Shown here: positions 1 to 6,128 of the stretch, piece after piece
Position numbering within the stretch: position 1 is the stretch's first letter
Layout of the letters: every line of letters starts with the position of its first letter
Source: an uncultured Oscillospiraceae bacterium
GTDB taxonomy: Bacteria > Bacillota > Clostridia > Oscillospirales > Oscillospiraceae
Direction: 5' to 3'
Length of the DNA stretch: 12,393 nt
Assembly (NCBI GenBank): GCA_934668605.1
Contig: CAKUNY010000056.1
Location: 1 to 12,393, forward strand
Notes under the pieces: generated by a model
Databases searched by the model: none
Seen by the model: the letters and a program-made list of their open reading frames with translations, nothing else
What the model was told of the DNA's origin: nothing
Translations under genes and position numbers: made by a program

Positions 1-143
1 ATGAAGCCATTTGTGCTTTCGCCGTGCGCTTCGGCGTGTGCCTGAATCAGGTCTTTTTCTCCCTTTGGGACAGTCAAATTGATTCGATCATACGCCTTTG
101 TTATCCATGTATTCTTTGATTTTGCTGATGTTTTACCACCCAT
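1..143 (-). CDS. Ribbon-helix-helix (Arc/CopG-type) DNA-binding protein, partial
   Basis: The gene runs off the left edge, so only its first 47 residues are visible. It starts at ATG 143 with an AGAGGTGA ribosome binding site (155-148). A basic, Lys/Ser-rich head leads into YDRINLTVPKGEKD at about residues 19-32, then a helix ending in STNGF. A short beta strand of the form 'I-N-L-x-V-P-K-G' followed by a helix with 'GES-NGFI' is the usual look of small Arc-like proteins of clostridial mobile elements, which bind DNA as dimers and often repress their own promoter or act as antitoxins. The three palindromic boxes just upstream (180-256) fit self-regulation. The family call rests on the N-terminal half only. 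Any partner gene would be beyond the window. Confidence 0.7.
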   Translation of the reverse strand, partial: MGGKTSAKSKNTWITKAYDRINLTVPKGEKDLIQAHAEAHGESTNGF

Positions 144-160
144 ATAATCACCTCTAAGTT

Positions 161-190
161 AGTATAACACCGAAATGCGTACTTGCGCAA
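161..190 (-). promoter_or_regulatory. Candidate promoter of the ribbon-helix-helix gene
   Basis: On the minus strand TTGCGC (190-185) and TATACT (166-161) are separated by 18 bases. The -35 lies inside the first TTGCGCAA palindrome, so a bound repressor would block it. The predicted start of transcription falls close to the ribosome binding site, giving a very short leader. Confidence 0.45.
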
Positions 191-256
191 TTATGCAAAG
201 TAAACAAAATATCAGATACATACTTGTGTAATACTCCATCTTGCATACTTGCGCAA
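180..256. repeat. Three palindromic operator-like boxes
   Basis: TACTTGCGCAA occurs at 180-190 and 246-256, with a variant TACTTGTGTAA at 221-231. The core TTGCGCAA (183-190, 249-256; TTGTGTAA at 224-231) is a perfect 8-base palindrome in the outer two copies. Box 1 covers the -35 of the minus promoter and box 3 sits in the spacer of the plus promoter. They are likely binding sites for a dimeric regulator, with the neighbouring ribbon-helix-helix protein the first candidate. That assignment is inference. Confidence 0.55.
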
Positions 257-269
257 TACGCATTATACT
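241..269 (+). promoter_or_regulatory. Candidate promoter of the small plus-strand operon
   Basis: TTGCAT (241-246) and TATACT (264-269) are 17 bases apart, close to the vegetative consensus. The palindrome at 249-256 lies in the spacer. Transcription would start near 276 and give a leader of about 230 bases before the first confident start codon at 507. Confidence 0.55.
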
Positions 270-397
270 AAAGACAGTCAAGGGGACACGGCGAAGGTCG
301 AACACAAACGCGGCAACGTAAGAGCGGGAATGGAGAAGCTTGAGAGAAACGCCCAAAGGGCTAGATACTCAGAGCCGCCCGCCGCCGAAGTTCCCAA

Positions 398-444
398 AAA
401 TAAAAAAGCGTTCCCGGAGGCCGTAGGAAGCAGGCCGGGAACGC
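398..444 (-). terminator. Strong hairpin in the operon leader; terminator-like on the minus strand
   Basis: GCGTTCCCGG (408-417) and CCGGGAACGC (435-444) form a perfect 10-bp stem around a 17-base purine-rich loop. Read on the minus strand it is followed by TTTTTTATTTTT, so it looks like an intrinsic terminator for antisense transcripts. Read on the plus strand it lacks a U tract and sits in the leader of the 507-2058 operon as a stable RNA element. The rest of 270-506 shows no separate gene. It happens to be open in the frame of the gene at 507. Confidence 0.5.
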
Positions 445-506
445 AACCACAAAAGGGGTCGCGGTCAGTATACCACGCCCCGCCGAAAATTGAAAGGGGT
501 ATTTCC

Positions 507-782
507 ATGAGCAACACAGAAATTCAGAGCAAGGTAAACGAGCTTCGCGAGCTGCGCCGGATGGCAGACGAGCTTGCCGCCGAGATTGAAGCCGCGCAGG
601 ATGCCATTAAGGCGCACATGACGGCGATTGACGCGGACACGCTGACCGGCATTGACTACAAGATCACCTGGAAGACCGTGACGAGCAGCCGCTTTGACAG
701 CACGGCGTTCAAGAAAGCAATGCCAGAGCTTGCCGAGCGCTTCACGAAGTCCACCACTTCCCGCCGCTTCGTCGTGGCGTAA
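507..782 (+). CDS. Small coiled-coil phage/ICE-type protein, unknown function (91 aa)
   Basis: The start at 507 is chosen because GAAAGGGGT (492-500) is a good ribosome binding site. The same frame is open upstream to at least 330, but no convincing site precedes those codons. Residues about 3-43 form a charged helix with heptad-like spacing, and the protein ends in a basic stretch (TTSRRFVVA). Proteins with this helix plus an 'F-TK-TTSRRF' tail recur in clostridial prophages and conjugative elements among early genes, but I know no assigned function. It is the first gene of a five-gene plus-strand operon, 11 bases from the next gene. Confidence 0.8.
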   Translation: MSNTEIQSKVNELRELRRMADELAAEIEAAQDAIKAHMTAIDADTLTGIDYKITWKTVTSSRFDSTAFKKAMPELAERFTKSTTSRRFVVA

Positions 783-793
783 GGAGGGTCTTT

Positions 794-1093
794 ATGAACG
801 ATGTAAAAATTTCTGCGTCAAGCCGCCTTGCCGTTGATTTGGACCATGCCGAAATGGACACGGTTTCTGCCTTTGGATTACTGGAAGACGTCATTGAACC
901 GATGTTCCACGGCTACGCCTGCAAAGGGATTCTGGAAGAATATGCAAAAGATACCGGCGGCGATCTGGACAAAGCCGCCCGGGCGTGGATGGAAGAATAC
1001 TATGACGCACTCTACGCGGCGATGTATGCCGTAAACCACATGGTAGGTCGCGCGGCAGATGTTTTGCAGCTGCTGCCGGTCGAGATTGTTTAG
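794..1093 (+). CDS. Hypothetical protein (99 aa)
   Basis: Its ATG follows AAGGAGGG (781-788) at good spacing, directly after the stop of the previous gene. The product is acidic and predicted helical, with no signal peptide, membrane segment or motif that I recognise. Its middle part (residues about 46-85) is rich in aromatic and acidic residues (WMEEYYDALYAAMYAV). Tight spacing on both sides places it in the same operon as its neighbours. I cannot name a family. Confidence 0.75.
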   Translation: MNDVKISASSRLAVDLDHAEMDTVSAFGLLEDVIEPMFHGYACKGILEEYAKDTGGDLDKAARAWMEEYYDALYAAMYAVNHMVGRAADVLQLLPVEIV

Positions 1094-1105
1094 GAGGAAT
1101 ATCTC

Positions 1106-1459
1106 ATGTACATCAGAGAAACGACGGCGGCAGAACGCCGGGCAATTGAGGACGCCGTGGATTATGCGTTCCTGAAAGTCGATCAGGCGGGAAAGCTGCT
1201 TTACGATCTGCTGGAAGACTACTTTGGAGACCGGGAGCAGAAGAAGCTTTCCGATTACGATGCTGAGACCATCGGATACCGCCTGTGGATTGTCTCCGAC
1301 ATCCTTTCAGACTCCGTGCTGGAATACCATCTGCAAACTGGACATTACGACGAGCGGGGCGTGAAAGCGTACATCGAAAGCGCCGAACGCGCCAAAGCAA
1401 ATGCCGATGCAGTGCGGGCGAAGGAGGAAAGGCTTCACCATGACCAGAAAGCAGGCTGA
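1106..1459 (+). CDS. Hypothetical helical protein (117 aa)
   Basis: TAGGAGGAAT just before ATG 1106 gives a near-ideal ribosome binding site. The protein is almost wholly helical and charged. The stretch at about residues 25-70 (DQAGKLLYDLLEDYFGD, then GYRLWIVSDILSDSV) alternates hydrophobic and acidic residues, and the C-terminal tail is Lys/Ala/Glu-rich. There is no recognised domain. Its last 20 bases overlap the start of the HTH/cysteine gene (1440), whose ribosome binding site AAGGAGG lies inside this gene, so the two are probably translationally coupled. Confidence 0.75.
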   Translation: MYIRETTAAERRAIEDAVDYAFLKVDQAGKLLYDLLEDYFGDREQKKLSDYDAETIGYRLWIVSDILSDSVLEYHLQTGHYDERGVKAYIESAERAKANADAVRAKEERLHHDQKAG

Positions 1460-1709
1460 GTGTTATGACCTCTATGAGCGCGGTTTCAGCGTCAAAGAGA
1501 TTGCTGCCATACTCGGGAAGAACCACGCAACGGTTTCAAACCTTCTCAGAGCAGCCAGAACGCCGAAAAAGCCCCGGAAGAACGCAAGCGCAGCCACCTG
1601 CCCATATTGCAGCTACTGCTTCACCTGTCCGCTCCCGGATTGTGTAATTCCTGCCTGCCAGATTGTCAACCTTCTGCCGGAAGGCTTTGTGTACAGATTC
1701 GATGATTGA
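1440..1709 (+). CDS. Small HTH regulator with a cysteine cluster (89 aa)
   Basis: The start at 1440 is chosen because AAGGAGGAAA (1421-1430) precedes it. The earlier in-frame ATG at 1401 has no such site. Residues about 3-36 (AECYDLYERGFSVKEIAAILGK, followed by HATVSNLLRAAR) form a sigma-region-4/LuxR-like helix-turn-helix. A basic linker leads to C-x2-C-x2-C-x2-C-x4-C-x4-C at about residues 51-70, including CPLPDC. Similar short proteins with an HTH and a '-CPLPDC' tail occur in clostridial prophages. The cysteines suggest a metal site, zinc or an iron-sulfur cluster, which is inference. It probably regulates transcription within the element. It has no core RNA polymerase-binding region, so it is not itself a sigma factor. 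Confidence 0.75.
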   Translation: MTRKQAECYDLYERGFSVKEIAAILGKNHATVSNLLRAARTPKKPRKNASAATCPYCSYCFTCPLPDCVIPACQIVNLLPEGFVYRFDD

Positions 1710-1722
1710 AAGGAGACTCAAT

Positions 1723-2058
1723 ATGCTTACTATGAAGGAAACCGAAGCCGCTTATGCACGCTTCCTGAGTGAAACTAACTGCAAGCGCCTGCCGAAGACC
1801 GCGGACGCGCTGTTCACACAGCTTGAAGAGAATCTGCGCTCCCTCGACGAAACCGAAACAGACGGCTATTTCCCAGCCATTGCCGCCGCCCTGTTCCGGA
1901 TGGCGAAGGCCGTCAGCCAAAACCGCAGTCTGCTTGTCGAATACGGCGCTTTGATGGGCAGCTTGACAACGATCTGCGAGAGCGGCACGGAGGAAGACCT
2001 CAGTATTCTGCGTATCTTCGCTTCCTCGCGGGCGGATTCCGTTTGCAAGCGCCGCTGA
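1723..2058 (+). CDS. Hypothetical protein, last gene of the plus operon (111 aa)
   Basis: AAGGAGACTCAAT places the start at ATG 1723. An in-frame ATG at 1663 lies inside the previous gene and lacks a site. The product is helical and soluble, with a leucine/alanine-rich centre (FPAIAAALFRMAKAV) and a short basic end (CKRR). No family is recognised. It begins 13 bases after the HTH/cysteine gene and ends 18 bases before a strong terminator, so it closes the operon. Confidence 0.75.
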   Translation: MLTMKETEAAYARFLSETNCKRLPKTADALFTQLEENLRSLDETETDGYFPAIAAALFRMAKAVSQNRSLLVEYGALMGSLTTICESGTEEDLSILRIFASSRADSVCKRR

Positions 2059-2076
2059 TATGCACCAAGACAACAG

Positions 2077-2111
2077 ACAGACCGTGGGACTGTTTCCCCA
2101 CGGTCTGTTTT
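2077..2111 (+). terminator. Intrinsic terminator of the plus-strand operon
   Basis: ACAGACCGTGGG (2077-2088) pairs perfectly with CCCACGGTCTGT (2097-2108) around an 8-base loop and runs into TTTT. It lies just after the stop at 2058. The minus strand lacks a matching U tract, so it works in one direction. Confidence 0.85.
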
Positions 2112-2251
2112 GCTATGCCGCTCTGAGGAGCTCAGCGGCCTGTGGAGGCGTTTTTCGTTTTCTGTATAAACGGGTTCGTCTAAAACACTTACGGTCACTG
2201 GTGCTTCTCTGTGCGTCCCTGATAGCAAACGAACGTTCGTATTCTTCAAGC

Positions 2252-2279
2252 GTTCATCAGCGGCATTTCGCTGATGAAC
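2252..2279. repeat. Perfect 11-bp hairpin
   Basis: GTTCATCAGCG (2252-2262) and CGCTGATGAAC (2269-2279) flank a 6-base loop. No U tract follows on either strand. It lies four bases from the next hairpin, so together they form a paired structure at the convergence of the two operons. Confidence 0.6.
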
Positions 2280-2283
2280 AGCA

Positions 2284-2311
2284 AAAGGAGCGGGTGGCCT
2301 CCCGCTCCTTT
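2284..2311 (-). terminator. Terminator of the long minus-strand operon (possibly bidirectional)
   Basis: AAAGGAGCGGG (2284-2294) pairs with CCCGCTCCTTT (2301-2311) around a 6-base loop. The U-rich end on the minus strand is short (TTTTGC), and the plus strand also ends in TTT. Its place downstream of the tape measure stop favours termination of leftward transcription. Confidence 0.6.
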
Positions 2312-2340
2312 CGTCTATATTTAGGGCTAAGAACAGATGG

Positions 2341-2532
2341 TCAGCACGCCGCAGGTGCTTTAGCGGCGTACCTGCGCAGTACCTCGCGCAGGATTTTGCA
2401 AAGCTGCAAAGGGTAGGCAGCCCCGCACGCTTTGCCGACGGACACCGGGACTTTCTCCCGGAAATAAGCCTTGCGAATTCCCTTCTTGATTTGTACTGTT
2501 TTTAGGTCACGCCCATGCGAGCTGTCAATCGC
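2341..2532 (-). pseudogene. Possible gene remnant after the tape measure gene
   Basis: In the -1 frame relative to the tape measure gene, the minus strand is open from 2532 to the TGA at 2343-2341. It reads like a real basic protein (KKGIRKAYFREKVPVSVGK, then YPLQLCKILREVLRRYAAK). No ATG is available. GTG occurs only inside the frame, and ATT near 2529 is the only upstream option. It could be the tail of a gene truncated by recombination, or chance coding-like sequence. I do not recognise it. Confidence 0.25.
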
Positions 2533-4622
2533 TCATTTTCTGTAATCCTGATGATGTCGTTGAACTGCTTCACCCGGTCAGCGTTGATGTTGTAGTAGTT
2601 ATTTGTCGTGCCAGCTCCGGCAAGAGCCGGAAGATGACCGAAGGAAGACATTCCAAACGTCATCGTGCCGAAATCGAGTTGGCTTTGAATTCCACGCTTG
2701 ACATTTGAGAATTCCTTGTCAAAGCCCTGCCCGAGTCCTTCCGCCATATATCCGCCAATACCGGCGAAGACCTTAGACGGGGACGCAATGCCGAGGAAGC
2801 TTTTTACACCGTCTACAAGCCCCGTGAAGACGTTTTCAACCGTCTGCTTGAAACTGTTCCACATATTCACGAAACCGTTTTTGATGCCCTCGACAATGTT
2901 CTTGCCGATGCTTCCCCAGTCAAACGAAAGGAATGTGTCCACGATAGACCGAATCAACTGTGGAATGACCATGACGATATCCGGAATCGCTTCAATAAGT
3001 CCGGTAGCCAGGGCTACAATGATTTTGGGGCCTGCCATGATGATCTCCGGAAGATTGTCAATAATGCCCTGCACGATGCCGAGAATCAGGTTCGGAATCG
3101 CCGCGATCAGCTCCGGCAGAGCCTTGATAAGCCCATCTGCAAGCGCCATCGTGATTTCCACGCCTGCTTCAAGAATTTTCGGCATATTTGCAATGATCGC
3201 CGTGACAAGGTTCGCGATAACGTCCGGGACTGCTGCAATCAGTTTCGGAGTCGCATCTACAAGCCCATCAACAAGAGCCAGAATGATAGCAAGCGCTGCG
3301 TCAATCAGGTTCCCGAGGTTTTCCGGGCTGGTCAAAACCTCTACGATTTCAATAATCGCGTCCGTTGCAGCGGGAATCAGCTGCGGGAGCGCGTCTGCAA
3401 TACCCTGTGCAAGCGATACAATGACATCAATGCCAGTCTGTGTGATCTGCGGCAAAAGCTCAATGAGAGCCGGAACGAGTGTGTTGATGACCGTCGGCGC
3501 GACGTCCGCCAAAACCGACAGCACAGACGGCAAAGCCGCCATAAGACCGGTTACAAGGTTTGTAGCGCCCTCTACAAGAGACGGCAGTACCGTGCCCAGA
3601 ATCGCCGGTAACTGTTCGCTTACCGTTCCGATTAGGGACGTGGTGGCTTCGACGATACGCGGCAAAAGCTCTTGAATCCGGGGAATCAGATTGTTCCCCG
3701 CAATGACCACAGAATCCGTAAAGTTCCCGACCAAAACGCCTAAATCTTGGTCAGGGTCTGCCATGCCGGTCACAAGATTCTGCCATGCGGATTTCATCAT
3801 ACCGAACGAGCCCTGAATCGTGCTTGCCGCTTCCTCTGCAGTCGTGCCCGTGATGCCCATTTCCGTCTGCACAATGTGAATTGCCTGTACAATGTCCGCG
3901 TATCCCGCTGTAAGGTGTCCTTTTGCGTCGATTGAAAAAACAGCGTCAAAAGTTTTGTCAATTTCTTTCGCATCACTAAGAAGCCTGTACATTTCTTCCG
4001 CCGTGCCGCCATAGCCAAGCTTCAGATTGTCGAGCATGGAATAGTTCTGCTTGGCAAAGCCTTGATAAGCATTTTGGATGGATTCCATGCTAGAACCCAT
4101 CTTATTTGCGTTATCGGACATATCGGTAATCGCCAGATCTGCTCTTTTAGCCGCTGCCTCTGTGTCTCCATCCATACTAGCCACAAGAGACGCTGCAAAG
4201 CTCGTGACGGTTTCCATGTACTCGTTTGCGGAAAGCCCAGCGGTCTTATAAGCATTTTCTGCTTTGTACATGATAATATTTTGAGCTCTTGAAAGGGATG
4301 CCCATTTCATACGGACATTGTCAACCGATTCGCCGGTTTGTGTAGCATACTCTTCCGCAGATTTTGCAGATGTCCCAAAAAGCGTTTCCACGCCGCCGAC
4401 AAGCTGTTCATAGTCAGCATACGCTTCGACCGCCTTTGTGCCGAGCGTCCCGAGCGCCGCCGTTCCTGCCGCTACACCAGCAACAGCCACTTTACCAGCC
4501 GTAGCAAGCCCAGATTTCAGCTTTTCGCCAAATGCGGATGTTTTCGTTCCTGTTTCTGCAATGCTCTTATCAACCTCGGAAACATCCGCGCCAATTTTTA
4601 CACAGAGTTCAAACAGATTCAT
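2502..4622 (-). CDS. Phage tail tape measure protein (706 aa)
   Basis: This protein sets tail length and occupies the tail tube lumen in siphophages. The start at 4622 (MNLFELCVKIGADVSEVDKS) has AAGAAGG upstream and overlaps the preceding gene by 14 bases. A longer in-frame start at 4691 would lie deep inside that gene. The N-terminal region (to about residue 310) has the classic TMP layout: an Ala/Gly-rich segment at about 42-66, then YEQLVGGVETLFG at 71-83. Residues about 397-570 hold four hydrophobic repeats of about 44 residues (starting near 397, 443, 487, 531) of the pattern 'ALA-GLI-ALP-LI-AIP-LI'. The C-terminal part has GIASPSKVFAGIGGYMAEGLGQGF (about 611-634), highly typical of clostridial tape measure proteins. 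Both ends look intact. What is odd is the lack of any other tail gene beside it. Confidence 0.93.
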   Translation of the reverse strand: MNLFELCVKIGADVSEVDKSIAETGTKTSAFGEKLKSGLATAGKVAVAGVAAGTAALGTLGTKAVEAYADYEQLVGGVETLFGTSAKSAEEYATQTGESVDNVRMKWASLSRAQNIIMYKAENAYKTAGLSANEYMETVTSFAASLVASMDGDTEAAAKRADLAITDMSDNANKMGSSMESIQNAYQGFAKQNYSMLDNLKLGYGGTAEEMYRLLSDAKEIDKTFDAVFSIDAKGHLTAGYADIVQAIHIVQTEMGITGTTAEEAASTIQGSFGMMKSAWQNLVTGMADPDQDLGVLVGNFTDSVVIAGNNLIPRIQELLPRIVEATTSLIGTVSEQLPAILGTVLPSLVEGATNLVTGLMAALPSVLSVLADVAPTVINTLVPALIELLPQITQTGIDVIVSLAQGIADALPQLIPAATDAIIEIVEVLTSPENLGNLIDAALAIILALVDGLVDATPKLIAAVPDVIANLVTAIIANMPKILEAGVEITMALADGLIKALPELIAAIPNLILGIVQGIIDNLPEIIMAGPKIIVALATGLIEAIPDIVMVIPQLIRSIVDTFLSFDWGSIGKNIVEGIKNGFVNMWNSFKQTVENVFTGLVDGVKSFLGIASPSKVFAGIGGYMAEGLGQGFDKEFSNVKRGIQSQLDFGTMTFGMSSFGHLPALAGAGTTNNYYNINADRVKQFNDIIRITENERLTARMGVT

Positions 4623-4854
4623 CCGTATTCGCCTTCTTTCCAGCCTGATAGCCCATGTGATACAGTTCCCGCGCAAAGGCAACCGCCGCATATGCTGTAG
4701 TTCCGGGCTTTATTTCGTCCGGGCACGGGGTAGGGCGCTGGTCGCGCCCCGCTTCCGCATCATCAAAGCCCATGTTCCATGCTTCCTGAAAGCGTTTTTC
4801 CATCTCGCGAAGGTAATTCCTTGCGATTTTAGAATATGCCGCTCGTTTTCTCAT
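4609..4854 (-). CDS. Small hypothetical protein before the tape measure (81 aa)
   Basis: The start at ATG 4854 is preferred because GCGGTGA precedes it and it lies four bases after the stop of the membrane peptide gene. A longer frame to 4950 would overlap that gene completely. The product is basic at the N-terminus and contains two related segments, AWNMGFDDAEAG and LYHMGYQAGKKA, of the form 'MG-aromatic-xxA/G'. I know no function. Its position matches that of the small proteins often coded just before tape measure genes, but it is short for a tail assembly chaperone. Its end overlaps the tape measure start. Confidence 0.7.
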   Translation of the reverse strand: MRKRAAYSKIARNYLREMEKRFQEAWNMGFDDAEAGRDQRPTPCPDEIKPGTTAYAAVAFARELYHMGYQAGKKANTDESV

Positions 4855-4858
4855 GCAA

Positions 4859-4957
4859 TCACCGCTTTCTGCGTTCAAGCATTTCGCCCGTCGCAACCAT
4901 GATCGCACCAAAAAAGCATCCAGCCGCAAAAATAATGGCTCCAACCACAATCAACAT
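4859..4957 (-). CDS. 32-residue single-pass membrane peptide
   Basis: ATG 4957 is preceded by AAGGGGGTG at good spacing. The frame codes MLIVVGAIIFAAGCFFGAIM, then VATGEMLERRKR, and stops at 4861-4859. This is a 20-residue hydrophobic helix with small-residue spacing (G-x6-G-x3-G), followed by a positively charged tail that would remain in the cytoplasm. It fits exactly between the coiled-coil gene (ends 4973) and the next start (4854), which supports a real gene. It could be a holin-like or membrane-anchoring peptide, but 32 residues is short for a holin and no lysin is nearby. Function is unassigned. Confidence 0.65.
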   Translation of the reverse strand: MLIVVGAIIFAAGCFFGAIMVATGEMLERRKR

Positions 4958-4972
4958 AATACAAGCACCCCC

Positions 4973-5644
4973 TTAAAAATTCTCGATAGCCTGTCCGGCT
5001 AGCTCTTCCCACCATTTTCCCATGCTGATAATATGCGTTGGGTCAATTGCGGTGCGGCTGCTTCCGCCGCGTCCGGAACAATAGGACGCCACGCCTTCCA
5101 GCTCATTCCATGCCCGCAGGACTGTCCCCATACCCGTTTTGCAGTTGTCGGCAAGAATGCGCAGCGCAACCGCGTCTTTGGTATCATCCGCATTTTCAGA
5201 AGCGTCCAGGGCGTACTTTGAAATCACGCGCAGCATGGTCGCGTTGCTCTCGTACCGCTCCGCAAACGAATAGTAATCTTCCACGGTCATTGCACCGGAT
5301 TTCAGAAGCTCCAATGCGTTCGCGTCGATCGCGTCCGGGTTCGCGAGGCTGTTTTTCTGGACATCCTTTTCAAGCTCCTTGCGCAGCACCTTGCATTTTT
5401 CGTCAAACGTCGACCAGATTCGCCCCTCCGCAATTTTGAATTCCGCGTCGGCCTTGTTCAGATTAAGCGCCGCCGTCGCAATGCGAAGCCGCTTGTCTTC
5501 TTCGTTGTCGTTAAGCCTCCACGCTTTCGCGTCGGTGTCGGCCTGCCGTGCCTGCTCGAGATCGCCATAGGCTGCGGCATATTCGTCTCTTGCTATCTTG
5601 AAAGCAGAGTCAAGCTGCCGTGCGTATGTGTTGTATCTGCTCAT
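4973..5644 (-). CDS. Coiled-coil phage-type protein, unknown function (223 aa)
   Basis: ATG 5644 overlaps the previous stop as ATGA and has AAGGAAAA upstream. Residues about 5-110 are a nearly unbroken charged helix rich in Ala, Asp, Lys and Glu, with hydrophobic heptads. Residues about 115-170 are a further helical block (VEDYYSFAERYE). The C-terminal part is less regular (SGRGGSSRTAID) and ends in a Trp/Glu-rich helix (GKWWEELAGQAIENF). No signal peptide or membrane segment is present. Its place and helicity would suit a scaffold, chaperone or virion-associated protein. No family name can be given from sequence alone. Confidence 0.75.
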   Translation of the reverse strand: MSRYNTYARQLDSAFKIARDEYAAAYGDLEQARQADTDAKAWRLNDNEEDKRLRIATAALNLNKADAEFKIAEGRIWSTFDEKCKVLRKELEKDVQKNSLANPDAIDANALELLKSGAMTVEDYYSFAERYESNATMLRVISKYALDASENADDTKDAVALRILADNCKTGMGTVLRAWNELEGVASYCSGRGGSSRTAIDPTHIISMGKWWEELAGQAIENF

Positions 5645-5910
5645 AATTTTCCTTTCTGCGTGTCCTCACGCCTGATAATTTCCTGTGCCTCCAATACCGT
5701 GTTGCGGCTGTAGCCTTCTTCATAATCGAGTGGGTTCAGCGCAAGCACCGCCGCTTTTTCTTCCGAACTCATAAAGCTTGCTTCCCCTAAGAATATGGGG
5801 AACATAAGCAATCGCATCTGAAACGCTACGGAGTCAATGGGTGGAATATCGCCCTTCTGCGCAAGTCGGAAGCTGTTCAGCCGGTCAAGCCTCGCTTTGA
5901 TGTCGCTCAT
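5641..5910 (-). CDS. Small coupled protein (89 aa), unknown
   Basis: It starts and ends in ATGA overlaps with both neighbours, a sign of translational coupling and matched expression. It opens with MSDIKARLDRLNSFRL, an amphipathic helix similar in pattern to the N-termini of the two genes before it. The middle is hydrophobic and Met/Phe-rich (QMRLLMFPIFLG) and probably packs against a partner. The end is charged. No known motif is visible. Confidence 0.75.
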   Translation of the reverse strand: MSDIKARLDRLNSFRLAQKGDIPPIDSVAFQMRLLMFPIFLGEASFMSSEEKAAVLALNPLDYEEGYSRNTVLEAQEIIRREDTQKGKL

Positions 5911-6128
5911 AAAATCGTCCCCATTTCGTATGCCAACATCCGGTCGAGGTCTTCCAGCCGGTTCCCAGACAGGACGCGTAAAAACGTGCCGTTATCCGAA
6001 ATCAGATCGTCAATATTGCCGCGCTTTTCTTTGCTGTCTGGCGTCTGATATAGGAAAATCAACTGCTTACCGCGGCAATCTTCCATGAATGCCCGGATGT
6101 GGTCAATTCGTGTTTTCAAACTGCTCAT
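5907..6128 (-). CDS. Small coupled protein (73 aa), unknown
   Basis: ATGA overlaps link it to the genes on both sides. It begins MSSLKTRIDHIRAFME, matching the helix pattern of its neighbours, then a likely small beta fold (QLIFLYQTPDSKEKRG, TFLRVLSGN) and a C-terminal helix with LEDLDRMLAYEM. It is soluble, with no recognised domain. Confidence 0.75.
   Translation of the reverse strand: MSSLKTRIDHIRAFMEDCRGKQLIFLYQTPDSKEKRGNIDDLISDNGTFLRVLSGNRLEDLDRMLAYEMGTIL

Larger units (their letters stand above)
2112..2501. other. Non-coding junction between convergent operons, rich in hairpins
   Basis: I find no convincing complete gene in this 390-base stretch. It holds a 12-base perfect palindrome ACGAACGTTCGT (2229-2240), two adjacent 11-bp hairpins (2252-2279, 2284-2311), overlapping short inverted repeats around 2345-2385 (CGCCGC/GCGGCG and CGCAGGT/ACCTGCG), CCGGGA/TCCCGG near 2447-2463, and a minus-strand reading frame next to the tape measure stop that looks like a gene remnant. 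Confidence 0.6.

Noticed and set aside
249..506. N-terminal extension of the first plus-operon gene
   Set aside because: The frame is open, but the extension has no good ribosome binding site, is low-complexity and basic, and overlaps the promoter and a strong hairpin. The start at 507 has a good site.
2502..2510. Programmed -1 frameshift extending the tape measure protein into 2341-2501
   Set aside because: The bases at the stop (GTGACCTAAAAAC) do not form a proper slippery heptamer in the tape measure frame, and the C-terminus already looks complete.
2698..3675. A 325-codon plus-strand frame opposite the tape measure gene
   Set aside because: It mirrors the repetitive tape measure coding sequence. 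The product is a low-complexity Ser/Ile/Ala mix with no ribosome binding site, and the opposite strand has clear family features.
4692..4950. Longer starts for the tape measure (4691) and for the 81-residue protein (4950)
   Set aside because: They would lie far inside the upstream genes. Better starts with ribosome binding sites and normal operon spacing exist at 4622 and 4854, and the space holds the membrane peptide gene.
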